The position numbers were made by a program, and so were the translations under genes. A stretch of DNA of 64,000 bases from JAHEFT01 sp963766195 (GTDB taxonomy: Bacteria; Pseudomonadota; Gammaproteobacteria; Xanthomonadales; SZUA-36), in the NCBI GenBank assembly GCA_963766195.1, contig CAVXYY010000005.1, forward strand, positions 744,001 through 808,000. The letters run 5' to 3'. Within the stretch, counting starts at the first letter, position 1, and each line of letters begins with the position of its first letter. Below are positions 34,241-44,889 of this stretch, piece by piece. The notes beneath the pieces were generated by a model. That model had not been told where the DNA came from and searched no databases. It was given only the letters and a program-made list of their open reading frames with translations.

Positions 34241-35158
34241 ACCGGCCAGTATCTTCACGTGCGCCGCGGCGCAGCGGGCCAGGGAGTCGAGGTCGTACCC
34301 GCCTTCAAGCACGGACACGAGGCGTCCCCCGGCATAGGTTTCTGCAACGCTCCTGGTGAGTTCGCTCAACCACCGGAAATCAGAGTCGGAAAAAACCAGG
34401 TCACTCATCTCGTCGCTGGCATGTGCGTCGAATCCGGCTGAAACAAAGATCATTTCCGGTTTGAAACCGGCCAGGGCGGGAAGCCAGGTGTTCTCAACGG
34501 CGTTGCGCATCTCATCTCCGCCGCTGCCGGCAGGGAGTTCAACGTTGATGCCTTTTCCGGCATGTGCCTGGCCGCCGGAAAAGGGATACAAATCGCGCTG
34601 GAACAGCGAACACACCATGACCCGTGGATCGTTCTCAAAAATGACATCGGTACCGTTGCCATGGTGCACATCAAAATCAAGGATGGCGACGCGCTCAATC
34701 GGGTACGCGGCCATGGCATGCGCCGCTGCCACGGCCACGTTGTTGAAGAAACAGAATCCCATGGCGGTATCGGACGTGGCGTGGTGTCCGGGTGGCCGTA
34801 TGTTACAGAAGGCATTTTCAGCGCGCTTCGTGACGACCAGGTCCGTAGCCAGGACAGCGGCGCCGGCCGCGCGGTGAGCCGCCACCAGGGTTTTTGGGTT
34901 CATCCTGGTATCCAGATCAATGTCAAAATACCCGGATTCGGGCAATCTTTGCTGCAACCACTCGAGGTATCGGGCAGAATGCACGCGCAAAAGCTGTTCG
35001 CGGGTTACCAGGGGCGCATCATACTGCGCCAGCAAGTCCAGCAGCCTGAGTGTGAGAAGCTTGTCAGTGATCACATCAAGACGTGCCGGGCACTCGGGGT
35101 GGTAATCCCCCATTTCGTGCAGGCTGCAGTCCGGGTGAGAGATCAGGGCAGTAACCAT
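34235..35158 (-). CDS. Histone deacetylase-family amidohydrolase
   Basis: These zinc enzymes remove acyl groups from lysines, polyamines or small amides. The protein has the full class II HDAC-like motif set: MGDYHPECPARLDVI, the catalytic double histidine in IRPPGHHATSD, the zinc ligands in ILDFDVHHGNGTD, and SAGFDAHASDEMSDL and VLEGGYDLDSL. I prefer the ATG at 35158, where family similarity (ALISHPDCSLH) begins, giving 307 residues; an in-frame ATG at 35194 adds 12. It is divergent from a Gcn5-type protein acetyltransferase gene. That recalls AcuC/AcuA of Bacillus and suggests control of enzyme acetylation. The substrate is inferred. Confidence 0.85.
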   Translation of the reverse strand: MVTALISHPDCSLHEMGDYHPECPARLDVITDKLLTLRLLDLLAQYDAPLVTREQLLRVHSARYLEWLQQRLPESGYFDIDLDTRMNPKTLVAAHRAAGAAVLATDLVVTKRAENAFCNIRPPGHHATSDTAMGFCFFNNVAVAAAHAMAAYPIERVAILDFDVHHGNGTDVIFENDPRVMVCSLFQRDLYPFSGGQAHAGKGINVELPAGSGGDEMRNAVENTWLPALAGFKPEMIFVSAGFDAHASDEMSDLVFSDSDFRWLSELTRSVAETYAGGRLVSVLEGGYDLDSLARCAAAHVKILAGL

Positions 35159-35215
35159 TGAATCAGTCAGAAACTCCTTAGAATATTGCCACATTAGAAC
35201 GTCAGGAACAGGTCA

Positions 35216-37895
35216 ATGCAACCCAATCGTTTACAACAATTATTCAAACCAAAGTCCGTGGCGCTTTTCGGGGCGAGTTCCGTCCCGGGAGCCCTGGGTA
35301 CGGTCATTCTCAATAACCTGAAGTCGGCGGATTTTCACGGTCCGATCACCCTGGTTAATCCAAAGTATGAAGAGATCGACGGGCAGGTCTGCTACGGCAA
35401 GCTTGTAGATGCGGACTGCGCGACAGATATGGCAGTGATCGTTGCGCCTGCAACGGTGGTGCCCGACATCATTACCGATTGCGGTGAAAGCGGTGTCGGC
35501 GCCGCCATCGTGGTTTCGGCCGGTTTCAGCGAGGCGGGACCGAGGGGAGCCGGCCTGGAGGCCGAGATGCTGCGCCGGGCCAGGCGCTACAACATGCGTA
35601 TCCTCGGACCCAATTGCCTGGGCGTCATCCGGACGGACATCGGGCTCAACGCAACGTTCAGCGCCGGTAATGCGTCGCCCGGGCGGATCGCGGTGATCTC
35701 GCAGTCGGGGGCGCTGTGCACGGCAATCCTGGACTGGGCGGCGGTCAACGAAGTGGGATTTTCCAGCCTGATTTCAACCGGCATCGGAGCGGACGTGGAT
35801 TTCGGCGAAATACTGGATTTCGTTGCGATGGATCCGGCGACCGACAGCATCATGTTGTACATCGAAGGCTTGCGTGACGCCCGGCGTTTCATGAGCGCCC
35901 TGCGGGCGGCCGCACGGATGAAGCCGGTGGTGATCATGAAGTCCGGCCGTCATTCACAGGGATCACGGGCAGCGGTTTCGCATACCGGTGCGCTGGTGGG
36001 TTCCGATGCGGTATTTGATTCGGCCCTGCGGCGCGCGGGCGCCCTGAGGGTAGACGACTTCACGGATTTCTTCTCCACCGCGGCAACGCTGGATTCCGGT
36101 GTCAGAACGGCTGGCAGCCGGCTCGCCGTGGTGACCAATGCCGGCGGCCCCGGCGTGATGGCGGCTGACCATTGCACCGATGTGGGGTTGAAACTCGCGG
36201 AATTGAGCGACGAAACCATGGCCGCGTTAAACCAGGCCCTGCCGGCCTCGTGGTCACACAATAATCCGATCGATGTTTTCGGTGATGCAGGCCCCGACCG
36301 TTACGAACAGGCGGTGCAGGCGTGCCTGAATGACAAGGAGATCGACGCCGTGCTGGTCGTTCTGACGCCGCAGGCGCAGACCGCGGCGCTTCGACGTCGC
36401 CACGCGACTGGTCGAATTGCGCAACATGACCAAAAAACCCATCCTGGCGTGCTGGATGGGGGATGTGTCGGTAGCAACCAGCAGGGAACTGTTCAGCCGT
36501 CACAACATTCCTTCCTACCGCACTCCGGAAGCAGCGGTTCGCGCCTTTGGCGCCTTGAGCACCTATCACCATAACCAGGAGCAATTGCTCCAGGTGCCCG
36601 GTCCGAAGAGACTGGAATCTGTCCCCGAACTGGATAATGCCAACCTGATCATCGAAAACGTCCTGGCTGATGACCGGAAAATTCTGACGCAGGCGGAATC
36701 GAAAGCCATCCTGGCCGCGTTTCATATTCCGATCATCCAGAGCATTCCCGCATCCTCCGCCCAGGAGGCCATCCTGGTGGCGCAGGAAATCGGCTATCCG
36801 GTCGCCATGAAAATCGATTCGCCCGACATCACGCACAAAACCGATGTCGGCGGCGTCAAGCTCGGCCTCGAGAATGCGCGGCAGGTTCGCGACGTTTACC
36901 AGGGCCTGATGGACTCGGTCGGCAATTTGCGGCCAGACGCCAAGATTAACGGCGTCGTTATCGAGCCGATGTGGAAGGGCAGACATGGCAGGGAACTGAT
37001 GGTCGGTGTGGTCAGGGACGAGGTTTTTGGACCCGTCATCAGCTTTGGCCTGGGCGGAACGCTGGTTGAAGTCCTGCGTGACCGGGCGGTTGCCCTGCCG
37101 CCGCTGAACGAGTTCCTGGTCAAAAGCCTTATCGACCGGACCCTCGCGGCACGGTTGCTCAAGCCGATGCGGGGTGCTCCGGAAGTGGACAGAGAGGCAT
37201 TGGAAAAGCTGATTCTGCGCGTCGCGGAAATGGCGTGCGAGCTTCCCGCCATCGTGGAAATGGATATGAACCCGATCATCGCCAGTGCGGACGGCGTCAT
37301 GGCCGTTGATGCAAGGATTGTTGTGGCACGCCACAACGAAGCGGCAAGGCCTTATGATCATATGGCGATTCACCCGTATCCGCGCGACCTCGTGCAGCGC
37401 AGCGATCTGAGCGACGGCACGCGGATCATCATTCGGCCGATCCGGCCGGAAGACGCGATTATCGAGCGGGATTTCGTGAATGGCCTGTCCCAGCAAAGCC
37501 GCTATTTCCGTTTCATGTATTCCATGCCGGAAATCACGCCGGAATTGCTTTCACGCTTTACACAGATCGATTACGACCGTGAAATGGCGCTGATCGCGGT
37601 CACAGATATCGATGGCGAGGTTGAGCAGGTGGGCGTGGCCCGCTACCACACACTGGCGGACCAGGTCAGTTGTGAATTTGCGATTGTCATTGCCGATGAC
37701 TGGCAAAACCGGGGTGTCGCCCGGCGGCTGATGAGGGCGCTGGTGGAGGCGGCCAGGTCCCGCCGGTTCACCCACATGATCGGGACCGTGCTGGTCGAAA
37801 ACCGGCGGATGCTCGATTTCGTAAAATCCCTGGGATTCCGGGTGGAGACCTGTTCGGACGATCCGCAGTTGATGGAAGTGACTCTCGAGTTATAG
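35216..37895 (+). CDS. Pat/YfiQ-type protein lysine acetyltransferase (one-base frameshift)
   Basis: The protein combines an NDP-forming acyl-CoA synthetase-like region (CoA-binding VALFGASSVPGALGTVILNN, succinyl-CoA ligase-like ISQSGALCTAIL, ATP-grasp part QEIGYPVAMKIDSPDITHKT) with a C-terminal GNAT domain (IRPEDAIIERDFVNGLS; acetyl-CoA loop DDWQNRGVARRLMRAL). That is the layout of Pat/YfiQ (PatZ), which acetylates acetyl-CoA synthetase and other enzymes. An extra base at TT 36390-36391 splits the frame; corrected length is 892 residues, close to the E. coli protein. AGGAACAGG precedes the ATG. It is divergent from a deacetylase gene, with 57 bp between the chosen starts. Confidence 0.88.
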
Positions 37896-37941
37896 GTTCA
37901 GGAAATCCGGGTCAGGATCAGAGGCTCCCTGGGGCGTCCCC

Positions 37942-37976
37942 GGGGGCTGCTGCATAATTTTTCACGGAACGCGTAT
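37942..37976. repeat. Relic of the inverted-repeat end seen at 18677
   Basis: GGGGGC-N2-CTG-N2-TAATT-N3-CACGGA-N-CGCGTAT matches the left end of the 18677-18955 element at 27 of 35 positions. No matching right end is visible here. It lies 62 bp upstream of the cysteine synthase start, so it may contribute promoter sequence. Confidence 0.5.
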
Positions 37977-38038
37977 ACTTTATTGACGCACATTGGAGAA
38001 GCCAGGTTCGGCCTCCTCTGAACCCGTGAGGAATTGAA

Positions 38039-39004
38039 ATGATCTACAACAACATTCTTGAGACGATTGGAAATACACCGGTAATCAGGGTCCGGAAGCT
38101 GGCGCCGGAACATGTCGAAATGTTTGTCAAGGTGGAAGCCTTCAACCCGATGGGTTCGGTGAAAGACCGCCTGGCCCTGGGCATCATTCTCGACGCCGAA
38201 AAACGCGGAGTCCTGAAGCCCGGACAAACGGTGATAGAAGCGACTTCCGGAAATACCGGTATCGCGCTGGCAATGGTTTGCGCGGTTCGTGGCTATCCTT
38301 TCGTTTCGGTCATGGCCGAATCGTTCTCAATCGAACGGCGGCGTTTGATGCGCTTCCTGGGCGCAAGGGTGGTCCTGACACCGCCGGCTCTACGGGCGAC
38401 CGGGATGGTTCGCGTGACCGAAGCCCTGGCTGCAAAACATGGCTGGTTCATGACCCGGCAATTCGAAAACGAAGCGAACCCCGCGTTCCATCGCAACACG
38501 ACCGGCCCCGAAATATTGAGCGATTTTGCCGACCGGCGGCTGGATTATTTCGTCAGCGGATACGGCACCGGCGGAACGCTTACCGGAGCCGGACAGATGA
38601 TCCGCCTGGCCCGGCCGGAGGTAAAAATTGTTTCCACCGAGCCTGCCGGCGCTTCCCTGCTCGAGGGCAAGGAATGGCAGCCGCACAAAATCCAGGGCTG
38701 GACCCCGGATTTCATGCCGGCTGTTCTCGACCGCTCCGTCGCGCACGAGAATGTTCCGGTTACCGATGAAGAAGCCATTGCGACCTCCCATGCGCTGGCC
38801 ACGATGGAAGGTATTTTCTGCGGAATTTCCGCCGGCGGAACCTTCGCTGCGGCCTTGAAACTGGCTGAGAAGGTGGAGCCGGGTTCGGTGATCCTGGCGA
38901 TGCTGCCCGATACCGGCGAACGGTACCTGTCCACGCCGCTTTTCGCGCAGATTCCGGAAGGCCCGGACGATGCGCAGGAATTGCTCGAGGGACTGGAATA
39001 CTAG
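38039..39004 (+). CDS. Cysteine synthase family protein
   Basis: These PLP enzymes make cysteine from O-acetylserine and sulfide. The 321-residue protein has the PLP lysine in NPMGSVKDRLAL, the substrate loop EATSGNTGIALA, the phosphate-binding GYGTGGTLTGAG, and the C-terminal ISAGGTFAAAL. Both CysK and CysM share these motifs; features such as MIYNNILETIGNTPVIRV lean to CysK, but I do not separate them firmly. GTGAGGAA lies upstream of the ATG. The gene converges on oxyR. Confidence 0.9.
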   Translation: MIYNNILETIGNTPVIRVRKLAPEHVEMFVKVEAFNPMGSVKDRLALGIILDAEKRGVLKPGQTVIEATSGNTGIALAMVCAVRGYPFVSVMAESFSIERRRLMRFLGARVVLTPPALRATGMVRVTEALAAKHGWFMTRQFENEANPAFHRNTTGPEILSDFADRRLDYFVSGYGTGGTLTGAGQMIRLARPEVKIVSTEPAGASLLEGKEWQPHKIQGWTPDFMPAVLDRSVAHENVPVTDEEAIATSHALATMEGIFCGISAGGTFAAALKLAEKVEPGSVILAMLPDTGERYLSTPLFAQIPEGPDDAQELLEGLEY

Positions 39005-39092
39005 GAAGTAACCGCCAGTCTTACCGTGTGAGCTGGCTTGCCGTGGAGCCGGCCTTGCCGGCGATACTCCAGGGCAGGTTACCCAGCCCTGG

Positions 39093-39995
39093 TTACGGTT
39101 GGAGCAAACCCGGCGGAAGGTCTTTGAGGCATTCCGCAAGATCCTTCAGAAAAGCCGAAATCGCCGAACTGCTGCGCCAGACCAGCGCGATGGTCCGGCT
39201 GGGGGCGGGTTTCCTGAAACTGCGGATCACAACGTTACCGGTGGCGGCGATAGGCGGCTTTACCGCCAGTAACGGCATCAGCGTGATGCCGACATCCGCA
39301 GCCACCATTTGGCGCAATGTTTCCATGCTGGTGGCGTGAAAATCGACCCGTTCGTGGGCATTCGCCAACGCGCAAACCTCCAGGGCATGGTCTCTGAGGC
39401 AGTGCCCTTCTTCGAGCAAAAGCAGTTCGGCCCCTTTCAGGTCGCTGACGGTAATTTGGGTCCGGCTGGCCAGGGGATGATCACCGGGCACGGCCAGGAC
39501 GAAGGGTTCTTCGAACAGAACCTCCATTGCCAGCCCCTCGTGGTTGATGGGAAGCGCCAGCAACGCGGCATCGAGCTCGCCCTGTCTTAACATCCGCAGT
39601 ATGTCATCGGTCTTTTCTTCAGCAAGCTGCAGGCGCAGGTTGGGATAACGTTTGCGCAGCGAAGGCACCACGTGCGGCAAAAAGTACGGCGCCAGGGTCG
39701 GGAACAGTCCCAGGCGAAGCACCCCGTCAGCCGGATTTCCGCTGCGTCGCGCCAATGCCCGGATCTGGTCGATATCACTGAGAACCAACTGTGCACGTTC
39801 GGCAATTTCTTCGCCCACCGGGGTCAGCATGATCTGTTTTGGTGAGCGTTCCACCAGTTGCACCCCCAGTTCATCCTCCAGTTTTTTGATCTGGGTGCTG
39901 AGTGTGGGCTGGCTGACAAAACAGGCATTGGCCGCCTTGCTGAAGTGTTTCAGCTCTGCGAGCTTGACGAAATATTGGAGGGCGCGAAGGTTCAT
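39093..39995 (-). CDS. oxyR: Peroxide-sensing LysR-type regulator OxyR
   Basis: OxyR activates antioxidant genes when hydrogen peroxide joins two cysteines. The 300-residue LysR protein has the N-terminal winged helix (FSKAANACFVSQPTLSTQIK). It carries both redox cysteines at exactly the E. coli positions, Cys199 in EEGHCLRD and Cys208 in ALEVC. The downstream segment TSMETLRQMVAADVGITLMP also matches. I chose ATG 39995 because the LysR domain starts there. It is divergent from a START-domain gene only 17 bp away, so their promoters overlap. The familiar ahpCF and katG neighbours are absent. Confidence 0.9.
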   Translation of the reverse strand: MNLRALQYFVKLAELKHFSKAANACFVSQPTLSTQIKKLEDELGVQLVERSPKQIMLTPVGEEIAERAQLVLSDIDQIRALARRSGNPADGVLRLGLFPTLAPYFLPHVVPSLRKRYPNLRLQLAEEKTDDILRMLRQGELDAALLALPINHEGLAMEVLFEEPFVLAVPGDHPLASRTQITVSDLKGAELLLLEEGHCLRDHALEVCALANAHERVDFHATSMETLRQMVAADVGITLMPLLAVKPPIAATGNVVIRSFRKPAPSRTIALVWRSSSAISAFLKDLAECLKDLPPGLLQP

Positions 39996-40012
39996 CCGGC
40001 TATTATACTTAC

Positions 40013-40651
40013 ATGATGATGAAATCTTGCGAACTCTTGCTGGCCATTGTTCTGACGATGGTTTCTGCAGCGGCGGCAGCCGCTGAACGGGACGATAATA
40101 TTTCACGGCGCCTCGGCAACGGTGAAATCGTCCTGCTGAACGCGGATTCCAGCCAGTCGGGGGGATCAGCCCGTGTGCAGGCCCTGGTGCAGACGTCGGC
40201 ACAGTCGGTATGGAACGTGATCACGTCCTGCGAGCGCTCCTTTGTTTTCGTCGATGGCCTGAAAGAATGCCAGGTGATCGAAGACGATGGCGGGCGGGCG
40301 GTGGTGCACCAGGTCGTCAACAAGGGGTGGCTATATCCAACCCAGGATTTTATTTTTGAATCCCTGCGCGAGCCTTACCGCGATATCCGGTTCAACCTGG
40401 TCGAAGGCAACCTGAAGGCCATGGAGGGCAATTGGCAATTTACCGAACTCCCGGAGGGTGTGCTGATCGACTACTCGATCCGCGTACGGCCGGGTCTTCC
40501 GGTACCTGGATTCATCGTCAGCTGGGTCATGCGCAAGGGCATGCCGGACCTGATCGCCTGCATTCGCGGACTGGCCGGCGGCTCCGGCTCTACGGAACGG
40601 AAAACCATCGATCTTGAGCGTTGCCGGGGGCAAGCCGAGCCGGCTGGTTGA
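40013..40651 (+). CDS. Exported START/SRPBCC-domain protein
   Basis: The 212-residue protein has a signal peptide (LLAIVLTMVSAAAAAAE) and one START-like SRPBCC fold: VQALVQTSAQSVWNVITSCE, FVDGLKECQVIED, and VLIDYSIRVRPGLPVPGFIV with the following C-terminal helix. Such proteins bind lipids or other hydrophobic ligands in the periplasm. Three ATG codons in a row start the gene. It is divergent from oxyR with a very short gap, so the two may share control. The ligand is unknown. Confidence 0.8.
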   Translation: MMMKSCELLLAIVLTMVSAAAAAAERDDNISRRLGNGEIVLLNADSSQSGGSARVQALVQTSAQSVWNVITSCERSFVFVDGLKECQVIEDDGGRAVVHQVVNKGWLYPTQDFIFESLREPYRDIRFNLVEGNLKAMEGNWQFTELPEGVLIDYSIRVRPGLPVPGFIVSWVMRKGMPDLIACIRGLAGGSGSTERKTIDLERCRGQAEPAG

Positions 40652-40738
40652 GAGGTCACGCTGCCCGGTTTTTGTCCGGTAATGTCCCCGTCTTTCCCGT
40701 AAAATAGCGCATCTGATTGCAGTGACGGACACACATTC

Positions 40739-41748
40739 ATGAGTAAACGAACGGTTCTGACGGGCATTACGACTACCGGCACACCCCACCTGGGCAATTA
40801 TGTCGGCGCGATCAAGCCCTGTATCGAGGCCAGCCACGATCCGGACGTGCAGTCCTATTACTTCCTGGCGGATTTTCATTCCCTGGTGAAAAGCCAGGAC
40901 CCGGAGCAGATGCGGCAGTCAACACTGGAAATCGCCGCCACCTGGCTGGCGCTCGGCCTGGACACGGAACGGGCTGTGTTCTACCGGCAGTCCGACATTC
41001 CCGAGATTCCCGAGCTGACCTGGATTCTGACCTGCTCCACCGCCAAAGGGCTGATGAACCGCGCCCATGCGTACAAGGCGTCCGTGCAGGAAAACATCGA
41101 TGCCGGGGAAGATCCGGATTTCGCCATCACCATGGGCCTGTTCAGCTACCCGATACTGATGGCCGCAGACATCCTGATGTTCAATTCCACGCATGTGCCG
41201 GTGGGCCGGGACCAGGTGCAGCACCTGGAGATGGCCCGGGACATCGCGCAGCGTTTCAACCATCACTACGGTGAGTTATTCGTATTGCCCGAGGCCGTGG
41301 TTGAAGAGCATGTGGCTGTTCTTCCCGGCAAAGACGGGCGGAAAATGTCCAAGAGCTACAACAACACGATTCCGCTGTGGCTGCCGGAAAAGCAGTTGCG
41401 CAAAGCCATCATGAGGATCGTCACCAACTCACTGGAGCCGGGCGAACCCAAGGATCCGGATGATTCCGTCCCTGTTTGCCATTTTCGCGGCTTTCGCGAG
41501 CAAGGCGCAGCGGGAGGCCATGCGCCAGGCCTACCGGGACGGCATTGCCTGGGGCGAAGCCAAGCAGCAGACATTCGAATTGATCAACACGGAACTGGCC
41601 GGAAGCCGCGAACGCTACGACGCGCTGATCGCAGAGCCGGCGCAGATCGAAAACGCCCTGCGTGAAGGGGCCGAGAAAGGCGCGTGCTTTCGCGACCCCT
41701 TTCCTGGCGCGAATCCGCGACGCGGTTGGCATCCGGAGGCTGGCATGA
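40739..41748 (+). CDS. trpS: Tryptophanyl-tRNA synthetase (two one-base frameshifts)
   Basis: TrpS charges tRNA-Trp. The class I signatures are TGTPHLGNYVGAIKP (HIGH-like) and GRKMSKSYNN (KMSKS). After VTNSLEPGEPKDPDDS the frame is lost at CC 41466-41467, and again at GG 41679-41680. Corrected sequence runs SLFAIFAAFASKAQREAM to ARAFATPFLARIRDAVGIRR and ends at TGA 41746-41748, 335 residues as in E. coli. The stop overlaps the start of the next gene (ATGA). Without correction the C-terminus appears fused to that gene. Confidence 0.9.
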
Positions 41749-42444
41749 GCCGTATCGAGCATCCTGACGCCGGGTACGTTTTCAGCCCCGAGACCACCCC
41801 GCAGGTGCCGGTCAAAGGCAGCTCCGAGGTGTTTCCGGTCCGCCGTATTTACTGCGTGGGGAGCAACTACAAGGAACATGCCCGGGAAATGGGGACATCC
41901 TTGCGCGAGCCCCCCTGCTTTTTTTCGAAACCTGCAAACGCTGTTTTTACGGGCGATGCCGTGCCCTATCCCCCGATGACCGGAAATTTGCACCACGAAG
42001 CAGAACTGGTTGTTGCACTCGGTGCAGGGGGCTCGAACATTCCGGCAGAACAGGCGCTGGAAAAGGTCTTCGGCTATGCGGCGGGGGTCGACTTGACACG
42101 TCGTGATCTGCAGGCGGAAGCCAAGAAGCAGGGCAGGCCCTGGAGCACCGCAAAAGGCTTTGATCATTCGGCGCCAGTGTCGGCTATTCGAAGGGCTTCC
42201 GACGGCGGTCATCCGGAAAACGCATCGATTCGCCTGGATGTGAACGACGAGATCCGGCAGCAGGGTAACACCGGTGATATGACCTGGTCCGTGCCGGAAA
42301 TCATTGCCGAGCTTTCCCGTTATTTCGAATTGAAAGCGGGCGACCTGATATTCACCGGCACACCACCTGGTGTCGGCGCCCTGGTGCCGGGTGACCGCGT
42401 CGATTGCGCCATCGACACCGTCGGCTCCCTGAGCTTCGTGGTGA
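41745..42444 (+). CDS. Fumarylacetoacetate hydrolase-family protein (probable frameshift at end)
   Basis: The FAH superfamily includes acylpyruvases and related hydrolases or decarboxylases that use one divalent metal. The protein has RIYCVGSNYKEHAREMG, the metal ligands around HHEAELVVAL, GYAAGVDLTRRDLQ, AKGFDHSAPVS and FTGTPPGVGALVPGD. The frame as read runs on to 42623 through the 3' end of proS, giving a tail unlike the family. Removing one G at 42440-42441 ends it at TGA 42442-42444 after GSLSFV, 232 residues, a normal size. I prefer that end, with moderate certainty. The substrate is probably an acylpyruvate. Confidence 0.8.
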
Positions 42445-42465
42445 TCGGAGGAGTCCGGGTTCCTC

Positions 42466-44184
42466 CTAGCCCAGTTTTTCCAGGATCGCCGCGACGGCGC
42501 CTTCGAGCGGAATTTCGCCGTTTTCCGTGTCGGTCCGTTTCCGGTATTCGAGAACGCCCTGGTCGAGTCCGCGCTCGCCAATCACCACGCGGTGCGGTAT
42601 TCCGATCAGTTCCATGTCATTGAACATGACGCCGGGCCGCACATTACGATCATCGAGTAACACTTCCACGCCCGCGGCCTGCAGTTCTTCGTAGAGTTTT
42701 TCCGCCGCTTCGCGCACGCGGTAGGATTTACTCGCGTTCATCGGCAGGATAGCGACCTGGAACGGCGCAATGGGCTCCGGCCAGCAGATCCCGTTTTCGT
42801 CGTGGTTCTGTTCGATTGCCGCGGCAACGATGCGCGAGACGCCAATGCCGTAACAACCCATCGGCATCGCGTGGGATTTCCCGTCCTCGCCCAGAACTAC
42901 CGCGTTCATTGACTCCGAATACTTGGTGCCGAGTTGGAAGATATGCCCCACTTCGATGCCCCGGGCCAGCAGTATCGTGCCCTTGCCATCCGGGCTGGCG
43001 TCGCCTTCGACGACGTTGCGCAGATCCGCCTGCCGGGGCATTTCGACGTCGCGGCCCCAGTTGACACCGAAATAATGTTTGCCGTCCTGGTTAGCGCCGG
43101 TGGCGAAATCCGACATCAGCGCCACGCTGCGGTCCATGATGCAGGGTATTTTCAGGCCGACCGGCCCGAGCGAGCCCGGGCCCGCACCGATGGCTGCGCG
43201 AATTTCTTCATCGCTTGCAAACCGCAAGGGGCTTGCCACTTGTGGCAATTTGACGGCTTTGAATTCGTTGAGCGTGTGGTCGCCCCGGACCAACAGGGCG
43301 ATGAGGCCGGATTCCGATCCTTCCGCGGCCTCCACCACCAGGGTTTTCACGGTTTTTTCAATCGGCAGGTCAAATTGCTCCACCAGCTCAACGATCGTGT
43401 GGGCATTCGGCGTGTCGACCAGGCGGAGTTCTTCCAGCCGGAGCCGGGCAGTTCGCCGGCAGGCGCAACGGCTTCGGCCAGTTCGACGTTTGCCGCGAAA
43501 TCCGAGTCGGTGGAGAATGCAATCAGGTCTTCGCCGGAATCCGCCAGTACGTGGAATTCATGCGACTGGCTGCCTCCGATGGCGCCGGAATCGGCACGAA
43601 CGGCGCGGAACCGCAGCCCGGCGCGTTCGAAAATCCGGGAATAAACGTCGTACATTTCCCAGTAGGTTTGATCCAGGCTGGCTTCGTCGATGTGAAAGGA
43701 ATAGGCGTCCTTCATCAGGAACTCGCGCGCACGCATCACGCCGAAACGGGGCCGTATTTCGTCTCTGAACTTGGTTTGGATCTGGTAGAACGTTACCGGC
43801 AACTGTTTGTAGCTGCGCAATTCGTTGCGCGCCAGGTCGGTGATCACCTCTTCATGGGTCGGCCCGAAAGACGTATTCGCGGCCGGCCCGGTCCATGATT
43901 TTCAGCAACTGTCCGCCGAAATCCTCCCAGCGCCCGGTCTCCTTCCACAGTTCGGCGGGCTGCACAGCCGGCATCAGCATTTCAAGGTAGCCGGCCCGGT
44001 CCATCTCTTCGCGGACAATGTTTTCGACCTTCTTCAATACCCGCCAACCGAGTGGCGACCAACTGTAGATACCGGCGGTCAGTTTACGGATCATGCCGCT
44101 GCGCAGCATCAGCTGGTGGCTGGCGATCTCGGCGTCCGCCGGGGTTTCACGGGTGGTTATTATGTGGAATTTGCTGGTTTTCAT
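42466..44184 (-). CDS. proS: Prolyl-tRNA synthetase (three one-base frameshifts)
   Basis: ProS charges tRNA-Pro. The parts are MKTSKFHIITTRETPADAEI with RKLTAGIYSWSPLGWRVLKK (motif 1 region), then THEEVITDLARNELRSYKQL with FRDEIRPRFGVMRAREFLMK (motif 2), and MGCYGIGVSRIVAAAIEQ (motif 3) with the C-terminal anticodon domain. Extra bases map to 43867-43869, 43445-43447 and 43434-43435; the last two restore APAEELRLVDTPNAHTI. Corrected length is 571 residues, with the editing (YbaK-like) insertion present. It is the bacterial-type enzyme. Confidence 0.9.
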
Positions 44185-44240
44185 GCGTAACAGGACACTG
44201 GTGGCTCAAACCACCGAATTTTACCTGCATGGAGATTGGA

Positions 44241-44775
44241 TTACTTGCAGTTTTTGGCTATGAAATCTTTAGCCTCTTCCACCAGTCCGACCCGCTGTTC
44301 GTCGTCCATGCGGACCTGTTCTCCCTGCTCGTCGGTGTAGAAAACCCTGCGGGCAGGTTCCAGCCGTTCGAGAAGTTGCCGGTTTTGCTCACACAATGCG
44401 GCGGTTTCCGCCTGGGCTTTCTTACGTTCCTGCCGGTCCTGTAGCCAGCTGTTCCCTCCGTTGCTCGGCCAGTTTCTGCGGGTTCTCCGTCATTGGATCG
44501 TCGTCTTCCGCGGAGGGCTCTGCCGCGGTGGCTTCATCTTCGGCATATGCGCTGCTGGAACCGGGGTAGTAGGCTTCCTCCACCTCGATCTGCTGTGCAT
44601 CGCCGGATTCCGGTGGCATGTCGCTGAAATGCGTAACACCATCCTGGTCCTTCCAGGTGTAGACTTCTGCGGCCCAAGCGGTGTTGAGCCAGCAACAGCC
44701 GGCCAGGATGGCCAGGATAAACAGAATTGGTGTCCGGTGCTGAACGGGTCTCTGCATGCTAAATTCCTGTTTCAT
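44241..44775 (-). CDS. DUF4124 protein (one-base frameshift)
   Basis: The exported protein begins with a signal peptide (PILFILAILAGCCWLNTAWA) and a DUF4124 domain, AEVYTWKDQDGVTHFSDMPP. An acidic low-complexity linker follows, then a helical tail. An extra base at CC 44438-44439 hides the tail; corrected it continues QERKKAQAETAALCEQNRQL and ends AKDFIAKNCK at TAA 44241-44243, 177 residues. The YTWKDxxGVTHFSDxPP motif is widespread in Gammaproteobacteria, but its function is unknown. The gene is divergent from pssA. Confidence 0.8.
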
Positions 44776-44889
44776 GTGCGTTCCCTGCTATGAAGCAGTT
44801 TTTCTTATAACATAGTCAAAGCTTTTTTGCCTTATTTGGCATACCTCCGGATGCTATCATTCCCGGGTCGGCACTACTGAGGAAACGGA

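Noticed and set aside
32563..34359. Apparent UbiH C-terminus-UbiI fusion protein
   Set aside because: The frame runs through only because CCCC at 32992-32995 seems one base too long. With CCC the UbiH stop TGA overlaps the UbiI ATG, the normal coupled arrangement.
36102..37496. 464-residue minus-strand frame opposite the acetyltransferase
   Set aside because: It is antisense to the conserved ATP-grasp and linker regions. Composition is typical of GC-rich shadow frames.
41421..42581. 386-residue minus-strand frame opposite trpS and the FAH gene
   Set aside because: It overlaps two identified genes and has no family features.
41460..42623. Apparent TrpS C-terminus-FAH hydrolase fusion
   Set aside because: The joint arises from a lost frame in trpS. 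The corrected trpS ends at 41748, overlapping the hydrolase ATG at 41745.
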